Shown here: in pieces, positions 34,811-45,858 of the stretch
Numbering within the stretch: the stretch's first letter is position 1
Layout: every line of letters starts with the position of its first letter
Assembly (NCBI GenBank): GCA_022844225.1
Contig: JALHMC010000002.1
Span: 62,001-126,000, forward strand
From: Hyphomicrobiaceae bacterium
Lineage (GTDB): Bacteria > Pseudomonadota > Alphaproteobacteria > Rhizobiales > Hyphomicrobiaceae
Reading direction: 5' to 3'
Length of the DNA stretch: 64,000 nucleotides
The notes under the pieces: model-generated
The model's input: the letters and a program-made list of their open reading frames with translations, nothing else
Database searches by the model: none
Told to the model about the DNA's origin: nothing
Translations under genes and position numbers: made by a program

Positions 34811-35503
34811 CTAGCTGCGGAAAGGAAAATTGAATGCTCGAAGCAACTCACGCGCCTCGTCGTCAGTCCCTGCCGTGGTGCATACGATCACGTCCATGCC
34901 CCACGTCTCGTCTATCTTGTCGTAGTCGATTTCATAGAACACCGTGTGCTCGCGCAGGCCGAAAGCGAAGTTGCCGCGCGAGTCGAAGCTTTTCGGATTG
35001 AGCCCCCGAAAGTCTTTGACGCGAGGCAGGGCTAGCGTCACCAGGCGGTCGAGGAACTCGTACATTCGATCCCCGCGCAACGTGACCTTGGCGCCGATCG
35101 CCATATTGTCACGCAGCTTGTATGTGGCGATCGACTTCCGGGCACGCGTGATGACGGGCCGCTGACCCGCGATTAACGCCAAGTCACCGGCCGCACTGTC
35201 AACCTTCTTGCGATCCGCAACGGCCTCGCCAATGCCCATGTTGAGCACGATTTTCTCGAGGCGCGGGATCTGCATCGGGTTCTTGTAGCCGAACTTCTCT
35301 CGAAGCGCGTCACGCACCACTTTCTCGTAGTGCTCCTTCATCCGAGGCCGATAGTCGGACGGGCGCGGCTTGGGCGGCGCCTTTGCTGCCTTCACTTCGG
35401 CACCCTTCGCAGGTCTGCCCCCAGCCTTCGCAGGCTTGGCAGCGCCCTTCTGGCCCTGCTTGTCGCCGCCCTTCGACGACGCCTTGTCACCCTTCTCGGC
35501 CAT
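34811..35503 (-). CDS. rplE: 50S ribosomal protein L5 with long N-terminal extension
   Basis: A 230-residue L5, while most bacterial L5 proteins have about 180. The conserved domain starts near residue 50 with [24 protein letters not shown] and ends with [18 protein letters not shown]. The first about 50 residues are a Lys/Gly/Ala-rich tail ([20 protein letters not shown]) that should be disordered and basic. No internal Met with a good ribosome-binding site precedes the domain, so the extension appears real. It begins 2 nt after rplX. Confidence 0.95.
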   Translation of the reverse strand: MAEKGDKASSKGGDKQGQKGAAKPAKAGGRPAKGAEVKAAKAPPKPRPSDYRPRMKEHYEKVVRDALREKFGYKNPMQIPRLEKIVLNMGIGEAVADRKKVDSAAGDLALIAGQRPVITRARKSIATYKLRDNMAIGAKVTLRGDRMYEFLDRLVTLALPRVKDFRGLNPKSFDSRGNFAFGLREHTVFYEIDYDKIDETWGMDVIVCTTAGTDDEARELLRAFNFPFRS

Positions 35504-35505
35504 GG

Positions 35506-35832
35506 TCAGCCCGCCTTGTCTGGAATGATCTCGCCCGAGCGCTTGGCAAAACGCACCTTCTTGCCGTCCTCGAGCATGCGGAAGCCGACACGGGTCGGCT
35601 TGCCGTCCTTCGGATCCTCGAGCGCAAGGTTGGACAGCTGAATCGGCCCCTCCTTGGAGATGATGCCGCCCTCGCTCGTGCCCGACTGCTTCTGATGGCG
35701 GCGGACCATATTCACGCCACGCACCAGAGCACGGCCCTCTTTAGGACGCACCTCTATGACCTCGCCGTGCTTGCCCTTGTCGCGGCCGGCAAGGACGATG
35801 ACGTGATCGCCTTTTTTGATTTTCGAGGCCAT
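35506..35832 (-). CDS. rplX: 50S ribosomal protein L24
   Basis: A 108-residue L24, an assembly-initiating protein with the KOW motif: [26 protein letters not shown]. Its start overlaps the rplN stop by one nucleotide, and its stop is 2 nt from the rplE start, showing tight coupling. Confidence 0.97.
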   Translation of the reverse strand: MASKIKKGDHVIVLAGRDKGKHGEVIEVRPKEGRALVRGVNMVRRHQKQSGTSEGGIISKEGPIQLSNLALEDPKDGKPTRVGFRMLEDGKKVRFAKRSGEIIPDKAG

Positions 35833-36200
35833 CACAGCACCTCCGGCGCAAGCGACATGATCTTGACATGCTTCCTGGCGCGCAATTCGCGGGTGACGGG
35901 GCCGAAGATGCGTGTACCGATCGGCTCGCCATTGGCGTTGACCAGCACAGCCGCGTTGCGGTCGAAGCGGATCAGCGAGCCGTCTGGGCGGCGAACGCCT
36001 TTGGCGGTGCGCACGATCACAGCCTTCATGACCTGGCCCTTCTTGACGCGACCGCGCGGGATCGCCTCTTTAACCGTCACGACGATGGTGTCGCCGATTG
36101 TCGCGTATTTGCGCTTCGAGCCGCCCAGCACCTTGATGCATTGAACGCGACGAGCGCCGGAGTTATCGGCGACGTCGAGGTTGCTTTCCATCTGGATCAT
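35832..36200 (-). CDS. rplN: 50S ribosomal protein L14
   Basis: A 122-residue L14 with the standard [28 protein letters not shown] start and [19 protein letters not shown]. It heads the spc operon part of the cluster, with a 138-nt gap to rpsQ that may include a promoter or attenuator not resolved here. Confidence 0.98.
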   Translation of the reverse strand: MIQMESNLDVADNSGARRVQCIKVLGGSKRKYATIGDTIVVTVKEAIPRGRVKKGQVMKAVIVRTAKGVRRPDGSLIRFDRNAAVLVNANGEPIGTRIFGPVTRELRARKHVKIMSLAPEVL

Positions 36201-36338
36201 CGACCGATCCCCTTATCCTTCATTCGAGCACGCCGCGCGACGCGCCGCTACCCGCTCCAAACCTGTGTCGCGCAACCACTGCCATCTCGGCGAGAACCCA
36301 GCCCCACGCAATTCGTGAGGTTTCGGCCTTCGCCTCGA

Positions 36339-36578
36339 CTAGGCAGCGGGTGGACGCATGATCACCCACCGCTTCAGGCGCGAAATGGGCGGACATTCCT
36401 CGATCCACACGCGCTCGCCAACCTTGACGGCATTCGATTCGTCGTGGGCGTGATACTTCTTCGTTCGGCGCACCGTCTTCTTGAACAGTGGGTGCGTGAA
36501 GCGTCGCTCAACCTCGACAACGACAGTCTTGTTGTTCTTGTCGGAGACGACGACGCCTTGCAGGATGCGCTTCGGCAT
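36339..36578 (-). CDS. rpsQ: 30S ribosomal protein S17
   Basis: A 79-residue S17 with [33 protein letters not shown] and the C-terminal [13 protein letters not shown]. It follows rpmC and closes the S10 operon genes. Confidence 0.97.
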   Translation of the reverse strand: MPKRILQGVVVSDKNNKTVVVEVERRFTHPLFKKTVRRTKKYHAHDESNAVKVGERVWIEECPPISRLKRWVIMRPPAA

Positions 36579-36602
36579 GGGCTACTCTTCCTCGTATCAG
36601 CG

Positions 36603-36809
36603 TCAGGCCGTCTGGCCGGCAGCGCGCTTGTGGCGCGAGATGGTCATGATCCGCGCAATATCGCGGCGCACAACACGCACCCGTGCCGTATTCTCGAGCT
36701 GACCGGACGCCCGCTGGAAGCGCAGGTTGAACTGCTCCTTCTTGAGCTTCGTAAGCTCGTCGTCGAGCTGGTCGACCGTCAGATCCTTGAACTTCGCTGC
36801 GCGCGACAT
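36603..36809 (-). CDS. rpmC: 50S ribosomal protein L29
   Basis: A 68-residue L29, a helical hairpin near the peptide exit tunnel and SRP docking site. Core: [32 protein letters not shown] and [12 protein letters not shown]. Normal position between rplP and rpsQ. Confidence 0.97.
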   Translation of the reverse strand: MSRAAKFKDLTVDQLDDELTKLKKEQFNLRFQRASGQLENTARVRVVRRDIARIMTISRHKRAAGQTA

Positions 36810-36853
36810 GGTCCTCTCATCTCCTCGTTGATGCCCGGGCGTACAAACCGCCT

Positions 36854-37264
36854 TCAGAGCACCCGCGTCACAATCCGGGTTTTGATGGGGAGCTTCTCAG
36901 CACCGAGTTGCAGCGCTTCACGCGCGATCTTGTCGGTGACACCGTCGAGCTCGAAAATGATACGGCCGGGCTTGACGCGAGCCACCCATAGTTCGGGTGA
37001 ACCCTTGCCAGAGCCCATGCGAACCTCGGCTGGCTTCTTCGAGACCGGAACATCCGGAAAGATGCGAATCCAGACGCGACCGGCACGCTTCATGTGACGG
37101 GTGATCGCGCGACGAGCCGCCTCGATCTGACGAGCCGTCAACCGCTCCGGCTCCATGGCTTTCAAGCCATAGGAGCCGAGATTGAGGCTCGTACCGCCCT
37201 TGGCAGCGCCGTGGATGCGGCCCTTGAATGCCTTGCGGTATTTCGTTCGCTTAGGTTGCAACAT
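36854..37264 (-). CDS. rplP: 50S ribosomal protein L16
   Basis: A 136-residue L16 with [50 protein letters not shown] and [23 protein letters not shown]. It helps organise the A site of the large subunit. Normal position between rpsC and rpmC. Confidence 0.98.
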   Translation of the reverse strand: MLQPKRTKYRKAFKGRIHGAAKGGTSLNLGSYGLKAMEPERLTARQIEAARRAITRHMKRAGRVWIRIFPDVPVSKKPAEVRMGSGKGSPELWVARVKPGRIIFELDGVTDKIAREALQLGAEKLPIKTRIVTRVL

Positions 37265-37297
37265 TGGAACGTGTCCTCAATCCTCTCGGAGCCGGGC

Positions 37298-38095
37298 TCA
37301 GGCCTGATCGCCACCGCGATCGCCCCGGTCACCGCGATCACGGCGTCCGCCGCGATCACCCCGGTCGTTATCGCGGCGCGGACGTCCACCGCCACCGCCA
37401 CCACCGCCACCGCCACCGCCACTTTCCTGCGCCTCGGTCGACCGACGCTCGGAGGCCATGGGGTCGTGCTCCATGATCTCGCCCTTGAAGATCCACACCT
37501 TGACACCGATCACGCCATAGGCCGTCTTCGCCAAACCGTAGCCGAAGTCGATATCAGCGCGGAGCGTGTGCAACGGTACGCGACCCTCATGGTACTTCTC
37601 GACCCGGGCAATCTCAGCACCGCCAAGGCGTCCGGACACGATGATCTTGATGCCGTGCGCTCCGAGGCGGATCGCCGACTGCATAGACCGCTTCATGGCC
37701 CGACGGAATGCAACGCGACGCTCGAGTTGCTGTGCGATCGTCTCGGCGACCAGGACCGCATCGATTTCCGGCTTCCTGACTTCGACGATATTCAGGTGAA
37801 CTTCGGACGAAGTCAGGCGAGCGAGTTCCCCGCGCAACTTCTCGATATCGGCGCCCTTCTTTCCGATGAGAATGCCAGGACGCGCCGAGTGCACGGTCAC
37901 GCGGCATTTCCTATGGGGGCGCTCGATCACGACCTTGGCAATTCCAGCTTGGCGCTGCTGAGCGAGGATGTGACGACGCATCGCCATGTCCTCGTGCAAA
38001 AGCCTGCCGTACTCTCCGCGACCCGCAAACCAACGGCTGTCCCAGGTACGATTGATGCCGACGCGCAGGCCGACGGGATTGACCTTATGACCCAT
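37298..38095 (-). CDS. rpsC: 30S ribosomal protein S3 with Gly-run and Arg-Gly-Asp tail
   Basis: A 265-residue S3 that lines the mRNA entry channel. [22 protein letters not shown], the KH-domain segment [17 protein letters not shown], and [23 protein letters not shown] are standard. After about residue 210 the tail carries a run of twelve glycines and then repeated Arg-Gly-Asp units ([18 protein letters not shown]), encoded by CCACCG-type microsatellite DNA. ATG 38095 overlaps the rplV stop by one nucleotide. Confidence 0.97.
   Translation of the reverse strand: MGHKVNPVGLRVGINRTWDSRWFAGRGEYGRLLHEDMAMRRHILAQQRQAGIAKVVIERPHRKCRVTVHSARPGILIGKKGADIEKLRGELARLTSSEVHLNIVEVRKPEIDAVLVAETIAQQLERRVAFRRAMKRSMQSAIRLGAHGIKIIVSGRLGGAEIARVEKYHEGRVPLHTLRADIDFGYGLAKTAYGVIGVKVWIFKGEIMEHDPMASERRSTEAQESGGGGGGGGGGGGRPRRDNDRGDRGGRRDRGDRGDRGGDQA
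37386..37422. repeat. CCACCG microsatellite inside rpsC
   Basis: A run of CCACCG/CCACCA units (37386-37422) encodes the glycine run of S3 on the minus strand. It is a likely site of strand slippage that would change the number of glycines in steps of one codon. Confidence 0.9.
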
Positions 38096-38484
38096 CACTC
38101 ACGCTCCTCTGCGGCGGGCTTTTCGCGCACGACCACGGTGATTTCTGCGAAGGGCTTCAGAATGCGCGCGCCGCGGCCGCGGCCGCGCGCGTGGAAGCGC
38201 TTCATGACCATGTTCTTGCCCACCCAGGCCTCGCTTACGACGAGGTCATTGGGATCGAGCTGATGATTGTTCTCGGCGTTGGCTATGGCGCTCATCAGGC
38301 ACTTCCTGACGTCACCGGCGATGCGCTTCCGGGAGAACTCAAGCTCGGCGAGAGCCTGCTCGACCTTCTTGCCGCGGATCATGGCCGCGACCAGATTGAG
38401 CTTTTGTGGCGACACGCGGAGATTACGGGCGATGGCTTGCGCCTCGGTCTCGGGCAGTCTGCGCTGCTGTTTCGGCTTGCCCAT
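38095..38484 (-). CDS. rplV: 50S ribosomal protein L22
   Basis: A 129-residue L22 that lines the exit tunnel. Standard parts are [32 protein letters not shown] and the tunnel-loop [26 protein letters not shown]. Its stop overlaps the rpsC start, and its ATG is 1 nt from the rpsS stop. Confidence 0.98.
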   Translation of the reverse strand: MGKPKQQRRLPETEAQAIARNLRVSPQKLNLVAAMIRGKKVEQALAELEFSRKRIAGDVRKCLMSAIANAENNHQLDPNDLVVSEAWVGKNMVMKRFHARGRGRGARILKPFAEITVVVREKPAAEERE

Positions 38485-38485
38485 T

Positions 38486-38764
38486 TTATCGCTTCACCGC
38501 TTTCTTGTCGCCACCGTGTCCGGGGAACGAGCGGGTCGGCGAGAACTCGCCGAATTTGTGCCCAACCATGTCCTCGCTGACCGCGACGGGAATGTGCTTC
38601 TGCCCGTTGTAGACGCCGAAGGTCAGCCCGACGAACTGCGGCAGAATGGTCGAGCGCCGCGACCACATCTTGATCACCTCGTTGCGACCCGAAGCGCGCA
38701 CTTTCTCTGCCTTCTTGAGCAGATGCGCATCCAGGAACGGACCCTTCCAGACCGAGCGTGCCAC
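38486..38764 (-). CDS. rpsS: 30S ribosomal protein S19
   Basis: A 92-residue S19 with [46 protein letters not shown] and [16 protein letters not shown]. Standard length and position between rplB and rplV. Confidence 0.98.
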   Translation of the reverse strand: MARSVWKGPFLDAHLLKKAEKVRASGRNEVIKMWSRRSTILPQFVGLTFGVYNGQKHIPVAVSEDMVGHKFGEFSPTRSFPGHGGDKKAVKR

Positions 38765-38789
38765 TGTCGTTCTCCTTCCTCGTCCAGGC

Positions 38790-39605
38790 CTACTTCGTGC
38801 GGCCGCGGACGATGTACTTGTCCGTTGTCTTATTCTTGCGAGTCTTGAAGCCTTTTGTCGGTTTGCCCCAGGGCGTTGCCCAGTGCTTTCCGCCCTTGGT
38901 ACGACCGCCGTTGGGGTGGTCGACCGGGTTCATCGCCGTTGAGCGAACAGTCGGCCTCTTACCCATCCAGCGGGTGCGACCCGCCTTGCCAATCGAGATA
39001 TTGCCGTGGTCAGGGTTCGACACGGCGCCGACGCTGGCCATGCATTCCTGGCGTACGCGGCGAGTTTCGCCAGACGACAACTTCAGGATCGCCCAGCCTC
39101 CATCGCGGCCGACCAGCTGCACGTATGACCCTGCAGAGCGAGCCATCTGCCCGCCGCGGCCCTGCTTCAGCTCGACATTGTGAACGATCGAACCGATCGG
39201 CATAGAGGCCAGCGGCATCGCATTGCCCGGCTTAACGTCGACCTTCTCCCCGGACACAACGGTGTCGCCCACCGCGAGCCGCTGCGGAGCAAGAATGTAG
39301 GCGAGTTCACCGTCGGCGTACTTGATAAGGGCGATGAAGGCCGTCCTGTTCGGATCGTACTCCAAGCGCTGCACTTCTGCGGAGACGTCGAACTTACGAC
39401 GACGGAAATCAACCGTCCGGTAGGCCTTCTTGTGACCGCCGCCGATGTGCCGCGACGTGATCCGGCCGTGATGATTGCGACCACCTGTCTTGGTCTTGCC
39501 CTCTACGAGCACCTTGACTGGATCGCCTTTCCAAAGATGCGAGCGGTCCACGAGCACGAGCTGCCGGAGCCCGGGCGAAGTCGGCCTGTATGTCTTGAGC
39601 GCCAT
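38790..39605 (-). CDS. rplB: 50S ribosomal protein L2
   Basis: A 271-residue L2 required near the peptidyl-transferase centre. [37 protein letters not shown] and the conserved C-terminal [25 protein letters not shown] (with the histidine important for peptide bond formation) are present. Confidence 0.98.
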   Translation of the reverse strand: MALKTYRPTSPGLRQLVLVDRSHLWKGDPVKVLVEGKTKTGGRNHHGRITSRHIGGGHKKAYRTVDFRRRKFDVSAEVQRLEYDPNRTAFIALIKYADGELAYILAPQRLAVGDTVVSGEKVDVKPGNAMPLASMPIGSIVHNVELKQGRGGQMARSAGSYVQLVGRDGGWAILKLSSGETRRVRQECMASVGAVSNPDHGNISIGKAGRTRWMGKRPTVRSTAMNPVDHPNGGRTKGGKHWATPWGKPTKGFKTRKNKTTDKYIVRGRTK

Positions 39606-39618
39606 CGCCGTTCTCTCC

Positions 39619-39915
39619 TCAGAGGCCTGTCGTCACGTCGATGGACTGTCCATCCTCGAGTGTAACGATTGCCTTCTTGATGTCCTTCTGCGTCGCGGTG
39701 ATGCCGCGGAACGTCTTCTTCTTGCCTTTGCGTACGAGCGTATTGACGGCTTTGACCTTCACGCCGAACAGCTGCTCGACGGCAGCCTTGATCTCCGGCT
39801 TGGTGGCGCCGGATGCCACGTTGAAGATCACCTGGCTCGACTCCGAAGCAAGCGTCGCTTTCTCGGTGATCACCGGGGATCGAATTACGTCGTAGGCCTT
39901 GAGGGACTTGCTCAT
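39619..39915 (-). CDS. rplW: 50S ribosomal protein L23
   Basis: A 98-residue L23, docking site for trigger factor and SRP at the tunnel exit. [13 protein letters not shown] and [33 protein letters not shown] are standard. The ATG overlaps the rplD stop by 4 nt. Confidence 0.98.
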   Translation of the reverse strand: MSKSLKAYDVIRSPVITEKATLASESSQVIFNVASGATKPEIKAAVEQLFGVKVKAVNTLVRKGKKKTFRGITATQKDIKKAIVTLEDGQSIDVTTGL

Positions 39916-40559
39916 GACGGACGGGCCTCCGAGCCCTTGGCCTTGAAGCGCGCCTCGAGAGCCTCGACGGCGGCGCGCGTCAACACCAGCTTACGCCGAC
40001 GCAGAATGTCATAGACGTTGATACCCTGAACCGGCAGGACATCGATGTTCGGAATGTTTCGCGCGGCGCGTACGAATGACGGCTCGAGTTCCAAGCCATC
40101 GATGAACAGGGCGTTATCCAGGCCCAGTTGCTCGAAGCGCCCCCTGAGCGCCTTGGTCTTGCCATCGGCCGAAGTCGCCTTGTCGAGCACGACCAGTTCA
40201 CCCGCCTTGGCCTTAGCCGAAAGCGCGTGGCGAAGCGCCAACGCCCGAACTTTCTTCGGCAGGTCGTAGGCGTGATCACGTGGTTTCGGTCCAAAGACCT
40301 TGCCGCCACCGCGGAACTGAGGCGCCGACTTGTCTCCATGACGGGCACCACCCGTGCCCTTCTGCTTGATCATCTTCTTGCCGGTCACCGTCACTTCCGA
40401 CCGGTCCTGGGCGTGATGGGTGCCAGAACGCCGTTTAGCGAGCTGCCAGCGCACCATCCGCTGAAGGATGTCAGGGCGGGGATCAAGGTTGAAGATCTCG
40501 TCGTCGAGTTCGACCGAGCCGGCTTGGCCCGCATCGAGCGAGGTCACATCCGCTCGCAT
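39912..40559 (-). CDS. rplD: 50S ribosomal protein L4
   Basis: A 215-residue L4, which in E. coli also represses the S10 operon. The tunnel loop [31 protein letters not shown] and the C-terminal [20 protein letters not shown] are present. ATG 40559 overlaps the rplC stop by one nucleotide; upstream frame residues are not L4-like. Regulatory S10-leader features were not identified. Confidence 0.97.
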   Translation of the reverse strand: MRADVTSLDAGQAGSVELDDEIFNLDPRPDILQRMVRWQLAKRRSGTHHAQDRSEVTVTGKKMIKQKGTGGARHGDKSAPQFRGGGKVFGPKPRDHAYDLPKKVRALALRHALSAKAKAGELVVLDKATSADGKTKALRGRFEQLGLDNALFIDGLELEPSFVRAARNIPNIDVLPVQGINVYDILRRRKLVLTRAAVEALEARFKAKGSEARPS

Positions 40560-41278
40560 CAGGCTTGCTCCTTGGCTGTCTCGGTGGTGCCAGACGCACC
40601 GTTGGCTTTGTGGAAAGCGCCCGGACGGGGCGCATCCGATGGCAATGGCCGCTTGACGGCATCGCGTACGAGCACCCATCCACCCTTCGAACCCGGAACC
40701 GCTCCGCGGATAAGAACCAGGCCGCGGGCGACATCCGTCGCGACAACCTCGAGGTTCTGAGTGGTTACACGCTCGGTGCCCATCTGACCGGCCATCTTCT
40801 TACCTTTGAAGACCTTACCCGGGTCCTGGCGCTGGCCAGTCGAGCCGTGGGAACGGTGAGAGACCGACACGCCGTGGGTGGCGCGAAGGCCTCCGAAGTT
40901 CCAGCGCTTCATCGCGCCTTGGAACCCCTTGCCCTGATTCGTCCCCGTCACATCGACCAGCTGGCCGATGACGAAGTGGTTAGCCGTGATCGTGGCTCCG
41001 ACCTCGATCAAGTTGTCGGGGGTCACCCTGAACTCGGCGAGACGGCGCTTCGGCTCGATCTCGACGCGGGCAAACCGCTCGCGCTCTGCTTTGACGACGC
41101 GGGACGGCTTGCGCTTGCCAGCGCCAAGCTGCAACGCAGTATAGCCGTTCTTGTCGTCGGTACGGTGGGCAACGACTTGGACATTGTCCAACTTCAGCAC
41201 GGTCACGGGGATATGCTCCCCCTGATCCGTGAAGATGCGGGTCATGCCGACCTTCTGAGCAATCACACCGGAACGCAT
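40559..41278 (-). CDS. rplC: 50S ribosomal protein L3
   Basis: A 239-residue L3 with [32 protein letters not shown] and [52 protein letters not shown], where the tip glutamine methylated by PrmB lies. ATG 41278 gives the family start. The C terminus is about 25 residues longer than E. coli L3. Confidence 0.98.
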   Translation of the reverse strand: MRSGVIAQKVGMTRIFTDQGEHIPVTVLKLDNVQVVAHRTDDKNGYTALQLGAGKRKPSRVVKAERERFARVEIEPKRRLAEFRVTPDNLIEVGATITANHFVIGQLVDVTGTNQGKGFQGAMKRWNFGGLRATHGVSVSHRSHGSTGQRQDPGKVFKGKKMAGQMGTERVTTQNLEVVATDVARGLVLIRGAVPGSKGGWVLVRDAVKRPLPSDAPRPGAFHKANGASGTTETAKEQA

Positions 41279-41348
41279 GGAGTGCATTCCCTTTCGCTGG
41301 CTGACGCCCCGTCCCGACCTGGTTGATCGAACGGCGCCACGGGATTCC

Positions 41349-41657
41349 TTAGAGCTTGATCTCGACGTCGACGCCTGCGGCGAGGTCGAGCTTCATGAGC
41401 GCGTCCACCGTCTGCGGGGTCGGATCGACGATGTCGAGCATCCGCTTATGCGTACGCATCTCAAACTGTTCGCGGCTTTTCTTGTCGACATGCGGCGAGC
41501 GATTGACAGTGAACCGTTCGATACGCGTCGGGAGCGGGATTGGCCCACGCACGTCGGCGCCCGTCCGCTTCGCGGTGTTGACGATCTCACGCGTCGAAGC
41601 ATCGAGCACACGGTGATCGAATGCCTTCAGGCGGATGCGGATGTTTTGCCCATTCAT
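41349..41657 (-). CDS. rpsJ: 30S ribosomal protein S10
   Basis: A 102-residue S10 (NusE) with [62 protein letters not shown]. It takes part in ribosomes and in Nus antitermination. First gene of the S10 operon here, 147 nt after tuf. Confidence 0.98.
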   Translation of the reverse strand: MNGQNIRIRLKAFDHRVLDASTREIVNTAKRTGADVRGPIPLPTRIERFTVNRSPHVDKKSREQFEMRTHKRMLDIVDPTPQTVDALMKLDLAAGVDVEIKL

Positions 41658-41761
41658 GGGAGCTCGTCTCGCTCTTCATTCTCGCTGCCCGGCCGCTCTC
41701 GCGAGCATGCCCCCAGCTGTCAACAGGCAGCTTCAATGCCCGCTTGACTGCTCTACATGAT

Positions 41762-41795
41762 GCCAAGAGGCGCCTGGATGTGGGCGCCTCTTGGC
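41762..41795 (-). terminator. 13-bp hairpin after tuf copy 1
   Basis: GCCAAGAGGCGCC and GGCGCCTCTTGGC are perfect 13-nt inverted arms with an 8-nt loop, 9 nt after the tuf stop on the minus strand. No U tract follows, so it could allow partial readthrough into rpsJ. The same hairpin follows tuf copy 2. Confidence 0.65.
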
Positions 41796-41804
41796 TGTCT
41801 GTGT

Positions 41805-43013
41805 CTACTCGACGATCTTGGTGACGACGCCGGCACCGACGGTGCGGCCGCCCTCGCGGATCGCGAACCGAACCTTCTCCTCCATCGCGATCGGCTGGAT
41901 CAGCTCAACCGCAAACTCAGCGTTGTCGCCCGGCATCACCATCTCCGTGCCTTCCTTCAACGTCACCACCCCCGTCACGTCCGTCGTACGGAAGTAAAAC
42001 TGCGGCCGGTAGTTGTTGAAGAACGGCGTGTGACGGCCACCTTCCTCCTTCGTCAGGATGTAGGCCTCCGCCATGAACTTCTTGTGAGGCTTCACAGAAC
42101 CCGGCTTGCACAGCACCTGACCGCGCTCGACGGCTTCCTTGTCGATGCCGCGAAGCAGGCAACCCACGTTGTCGCCGGCCTCGCCACGGTCCAGAAGCTT
42201 CCGGAACATCTCGACGCCCGTCACGATCGTCTTCTGCGTATCGCGAAGACCGACGATCTCGGCTTCCTCGCCAACCTTGATCACACCGCGCTCGATCCGG
42301 CCCGTCACAACCGTGCCACGACCCGAAATCGAGAAAACGTCCTCGATCGGCAGTAGGAACGGCTGGTCGATCGGACGCTCAGGGAGAGGGATGTACGTGT
42401 CGAGAGCGTCATACAGCTTGATGATCGCCTCGTCCGCAAGAGGACCCTTCTCGCCGTTCAGAGCCTTGATCGCAGCACCCCGGATCACAGGAACGTCGTC
42501 GCCCGGGAACTGGTACTGCTTCAGAAGCTCCCGAACCTCCAGCTCGACCAGGTCCAGAAGCTCCTCGTCGTCAACGACGTCGCACTTGTTCAGAAACACA
42601 ACCACGTACGGGACGCCAACCTGACGAGCCAGAAGAATGTGCTCGCGAGTCTGAGGCATCGGACCGTCAACCGCGGAAACCACGAGAATCGCACCGTCCA
42701 TCTGCGCCGCACCCGTGATCATGTTCTTCACATAATCAGCGTGACCAGGGCAGTCCACGTGCGCGTAGTGACGGTTCGGCGTCGCGTACTCAACGTGGCT
42801 CGTCGCAATCGTCAGGATCTTCGTCGGATCACGACGCCCCTGGCTCTCAGATGCCTTCGCAACCTCGTCATACGCGATCGCTGTCTTCGTCCAACCACGG
42901 TCAGCAGACACCTTCGTCAGAGCAGCCGTCAGCGTCGTCTTGCCGTGGTCAACGTGACCGATCGTGCCCACATTGCAGTGAGGCTTGTTACGATCGAATT
43001 TCTCCTTGGCCAT
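41805..43013 (-). CDS. tuf: Elongation factor Tu, copy 1, with variant switch I
   Basis: A 402-residue EF-Tu that carries aminoacyl-tRNA to the ribosome as a GTP complex. The P-loop GHVDHGKT (residues 19-26), DCPGH (87-91) and NKCD G4 motif are intact. The effector/switch I segment between residues 39 and 76 is unlike standard EF-Tu: EEKARGITIST is replaced by [17 protein letters not shown], six residues longer, although the Mg-binding Thr (Thr68 in ILTIA) and the HVEY that follows remain. The rest mixes alphaproteobacterial blocks with less common ones ([18 protein letters not shown]). It is last in the str operon, 86 nt after fusA. Confidence 0.97.
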   Translation of the reverse strand: MAKEKFDRNKPHCNVGTIGHVDHGKTTLTAALTKVSADRGWTKTAIAYDEVAKASESQGRRDPTKILTIATSHVEYATPNRHYAHVDCPGHADYVKNMITGAAQMDGAILVVSAVDGPMPQTREHILLARQVGVPYVVVFLNKCDVVDDEELLDLVELEVRELLKQYQFPGDDVPVIRGAAIKALNGEKGPLADEAIIKLYDALDTYIPLPERPIDQPFLLPIEDVFSISGRGTVVTGRIERGVIKVGEEAEIVGLRDTQKTIVTGVEMFRKLLDRGEAGDNVGCLLRGIDKEAVERGQVLCKPGSVKPHKKFMAEAYILTKEEGGRHTPFFNNYRPQFYFRTTDVTGVVTLKEGTEMVMPGDNAEFAVELIQPIAMEEKVRFAIREGGRTVGAGVVTKIVE

Positions 43014-43099
43014 GACAGGCTTCCTCTCTTGCTTTCGCTATCAGATGCCGACAAGGCATCCGCCGTGTGGACGACGAGACTTCAAGAACCGATCGCGGA

Positions 43100-45193
43100 T
43101 CAGACGAATTTCGCCTTGACCTCTTCGGCAACGTTGCGTGGCACCTCGGCGTAGTGCGCGAACTGCATCGTGTAGGATGCTCGACCCTGGCTCATCGAGC
43201 GCAGCTGGCTGACGTAGCCGAACATATTGGCCAAAGGCACGAAAGCGCGGATGACGGTGGCGTTGCCGCGCATTTCCTGATTACGGATCTGGCCGCGACG
43301 GCTGTTGATGTCTCCGATGACTCCGCCGACGAAGTCACCAGGCGTCACAACCTCGACATCCATGACCGGCTCGAGCAGCTTGAGGCCAGCCTTGCCGGCG
43401 CCTTCCTTCATGGCTTGACGCGAGGCGATCTCGAAGGCGATCGCAGAGCTGTCCACCTCGTGGAAGGCACCGTCGAACAGCGTCACCTTGATGTCGACCA
43501 TCGGGAAGCCGATCAACACGCCCTGATCCCAGATCGCACTGACGCCTTTCTCAACGCCAGGGATAAACTCCTTTGGTACAGTACCGCCAACGATTTCGCT
43601 CGCGAACTCGTTGCCCTTGCCGATCTCGTTCGGTTCGATGCGAAACTTTACGCGTGCGAACTGACCAGTGCCGCCCGTCTGCTTCTTGTGGGTGTAGTCG
43701 ATCTCGGTCGCACGGACGATGGTCTCGCGATAGGCAACTTGGGGAGCGCCGACGTTGACCTCGATGTTGTGAGGTTCGCGTCGCATAATGTCGACTTTGA
43801 TATCGAGATGCAGCTCGCCCATGCCCTTGAGAATCGTCTCGCCCGACTCCGGATCGACAGAGACGCGGAACGAGGGATCCTCGACAGACATCGTGTGCAG
43901 TACGGACGCCATCTTTTCCTGGTCGCCCTTCGACTTCGGCTCGACCTTCATCTCAATGACGGGATTCGGGAAATCCATCTTTTCCAGGATCACGGGCTTG
44001 CCCGGATCGCACAGGGTCTCGCCGGTGCGAGTGTCTTTCAGGCCGGCAAGCGCCACGATATCGCCTGCGAACGCCTCATCGATCGCCTTACGATCGTCGG
44101 CGTGCATTTCGTAGATCATACCGACACGTTCGCGTTTATCGCGCGTGGTCTGAGCGAGCGCCATACCCTTCTCGAGCTTGCCCGAGTAGATACGACAGAA
44201 TGTAATCGATCCAACATGCGGGAAGGCCATGATCTTGAAGGCGATCATAGATAACGGGTCGCTGTCGATCGGACGGCGCTCAGTCTCTTCTCCGGTCTTG
44301 GCGTCGATGCACTTGTAGGCCTCGCGATCCGACGGTGCCGGCAGGAAGTCGACGACGGCGTCGAGGAGCTGCTGCACTCCCTTGTGCTTGAAGGCCGAGC
44401 CGCACAGCATCGGGTAGAACGCCCGCGTGACGGTGGCCTTGCGGATCATACGGCGCAATGTCGGGGCGTCCGGCTCTTGACCGTCAAGGTAAGCGCCCAT
44501 CACGTCGTCGTCCATCTCGACCGCAGCTTCGATCATTGCCGACCGGAACTCGGTGGCCTTGTCGACGAGATCAGCCGGTATCTCCTGCTCGGCGAACTTG
44601 GCGTCCTTGCCGTCACCGTCCCACACGATGGCCTTCATCGTGATGAGATCGACCATACCGCGGAAATCACTTTCCGAGCCAATCGGCAACTGGAGTGGGA
44701 CGGCGCGGGCTCCAAGCTTCTCCTTGATGTCATCAAGACACATGAAGAAGTCGGCGCCGGTCTTATCCATCTTGTTCGAGAAGATGATACGGGGCACCGC
44801 GTACTTGTCGCCTTGGCGCCAAACCGTCTCCGTCTGCGGCTCCACGCCCTGGTTGCTGTCGAGGACGCAAACGGCGCCATCAAGAACGCGAAGCGACCGC
44901 TCAACCTCGATCGTGAAATCAACGTGCCCGGGCGTGTCGATAATGTTCAATCGGTGCTTCTTGCCATCACGGTCTGCCCAGAAACACGTGGTCGCTGCGG
45001 ACGTGATCGTGATGCCGCGCTCAGCTTCCTGCTCCATGAAATCCATGGTCGCGGCACCGTCGTGGACTTCGCCGATCTTATGGCTCTTGCCCGTGTAGTA
45101 GAGGATCCGCTCCGTCGTCGTCGTCTTACCGGCGTCGATATGCGCCATGATGCCGAAGTTGCGGTAGTCCTCGATCTTATACTGGCGAGCCAT
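43100..45193 (-). CDS. fusA: Elongation factor G
   Basis: A 697-residue translocase GTPase. [19 protein letters not shown], the standard effector [22 protein letters not shown] and NKMDK are visible, followed by domains II to V ending with [24 protein letters not shown]. Unlike the EF-Tu next to it, its switch I has the normal RGITI. It lies between rpsG and tuf. Confidence 0.98.
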   Translation of the reverse strand: MARQYKIEDYRNFGIMAHIDAGKTTTTERILYYTGKSHKIGEVHDGAATMDFMEQEAERGITITSAATTCFWADRDGKKHRLNIIDTPGHVDFTIEVERSLRVLDGAVCVLDSNQGVEPQTETVWRQGDKYAVPRIIFSNKMDKTGADFFMCLDDIKEKLGARAVPLQLPIGSESDFRGMVDLITMKAIVWDGDGKDAKFAEQEIPADLVDKATEFRSAMIEAAVEMDDDVMGAYLDGQEPDAPTLRRMIRKATVTRAFYPMLCGSAFKHKGVQQLLDAVVDFLPAPSDREAYKCIDAKTGEETERRPIDSDPLSMIAFKIMAFPHVGSITFCRIYSGKLEKGMALAQTTRDKRERVGMIYEMHADDRKAIDEAFAGDIVALAGLKDTRTGETLCDPGKPVILEKMDFPNPVIEMKVEPKSKGDQEKMASVLHTMSVEDPSFRVSVDPESGETILKGMGELHLDIKVDIMRREPHNIEVNVGAPQVAYRETIVRATEIDYTHKKQTGGTGQFARVKFRIEPNEIGKGNEFASEIVGGTVPKEFIPGVEKGVSAIWDQGVLIGFPMVDIKVTLFDGAFHEVDSSAIAFEIASRQAMKEGAGKAGLKLLEPVMDVEVVTPGDFVGGVIGDINSRRGQIRNQEMRGNATVIRAFVPLANMFGYVSQLRSMSQGRASYTMQFAHYAEVPRNVAEEVKAKFV

Positions 45194-45282
45194 GGGTTTG
45201 CCTCAGGCGTCGGATGTTAGCGCTGCGGCGATCACTCAATGCCGGGATCAAACTCCCCTGCACTGGGCCCGCCGCGCGGTGG

Positions 45283-45753
45283 TTACCATCGATAATGCGA
45301 GAAGGCCCGATTGGCCTCGGCCATCTTGTGCGTGTCTTCGCGCTTCTTGACCGCCGTACCGCGGTTGTTTGCGGCATCGAGCAGCTCGGCAGAAAGGCGC
45401 TCTTCCATTGTATTCTCGTTGCGGGCTCGAGCGGCAGCTATGAGCCAGCGGATTGCGAGCGCCTGACGGCGTTCGGTACGAACCTCAACGGGAACCTGAT
45501 ACGTCGCGCCGCCTACTCGGCGCGAGCGCACCTCGACCGCCGGCATGACATTCTCGAGAGCCTGATGGAACATCGGAAGCGGATCTGATTTAGCCCGGCT
45601 CTGAATTCGGTCGAGAGCTCCATAGAAAATGTTCTCGGCGACCGACTTCTTGCCCTCGTACATGATCGAATTCATGAACTTGGACACAACCAGATCGTTG
45701 AACTTCGGGTCGGGATTGATGACCCGCTTCTGCGCTCTATGCCGACGTGACAT
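45283..45753 (-). CDS. rpsG: 30S ribosomal protein S7
   Basis: A 156-residue S7 with [65 protein letters not shown] and the C-terminal [20 protein letters not shown]. It nucleates the 30S head and in E. coli represses the str operon. The 105-nt gap to rpsL may hold such a site, unresolved. Confidence 0.98.
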   Translation of the reverse strand: MSRRHRAQKRVINPDPKFNDLVVSKFMNSIMYEGKKSVAENIFYGALDRIQSRAKSDPLPMFHQALENVMPAVEVRSRRVGGATYQVPVEVRTERRQALAIRWLIAAARARNENTMEERLSAELLDAANNRGTAVKKREDTHKMAEANRAFSHYRW

Positions 45754-45858
45754 GACTTCGGTCCTTCAAGCTCTTTCAAGCACTCGTTTCGGCTTGACCT
45801 GACGACCCCCTGCAGGGTCCTGAGGTGCCACGACCGCGGGAAAGCGGCGCGGCCGGCA

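Larger units (their letters stand above)
41756..43014. repeat. 1,259-bp direct repeat carrying tuf copy 1
   Basis: By reading both copies, positions 41756-43014 match 59809-61067 at a fixed offset of 18,053 with no difference noticed. Identity starts just below the terminator hairpin and ends one nucleotide beyond the ATG, so it covers coding region plus hairpin only. Both copies have the same orientation. Confidence 0.9.
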
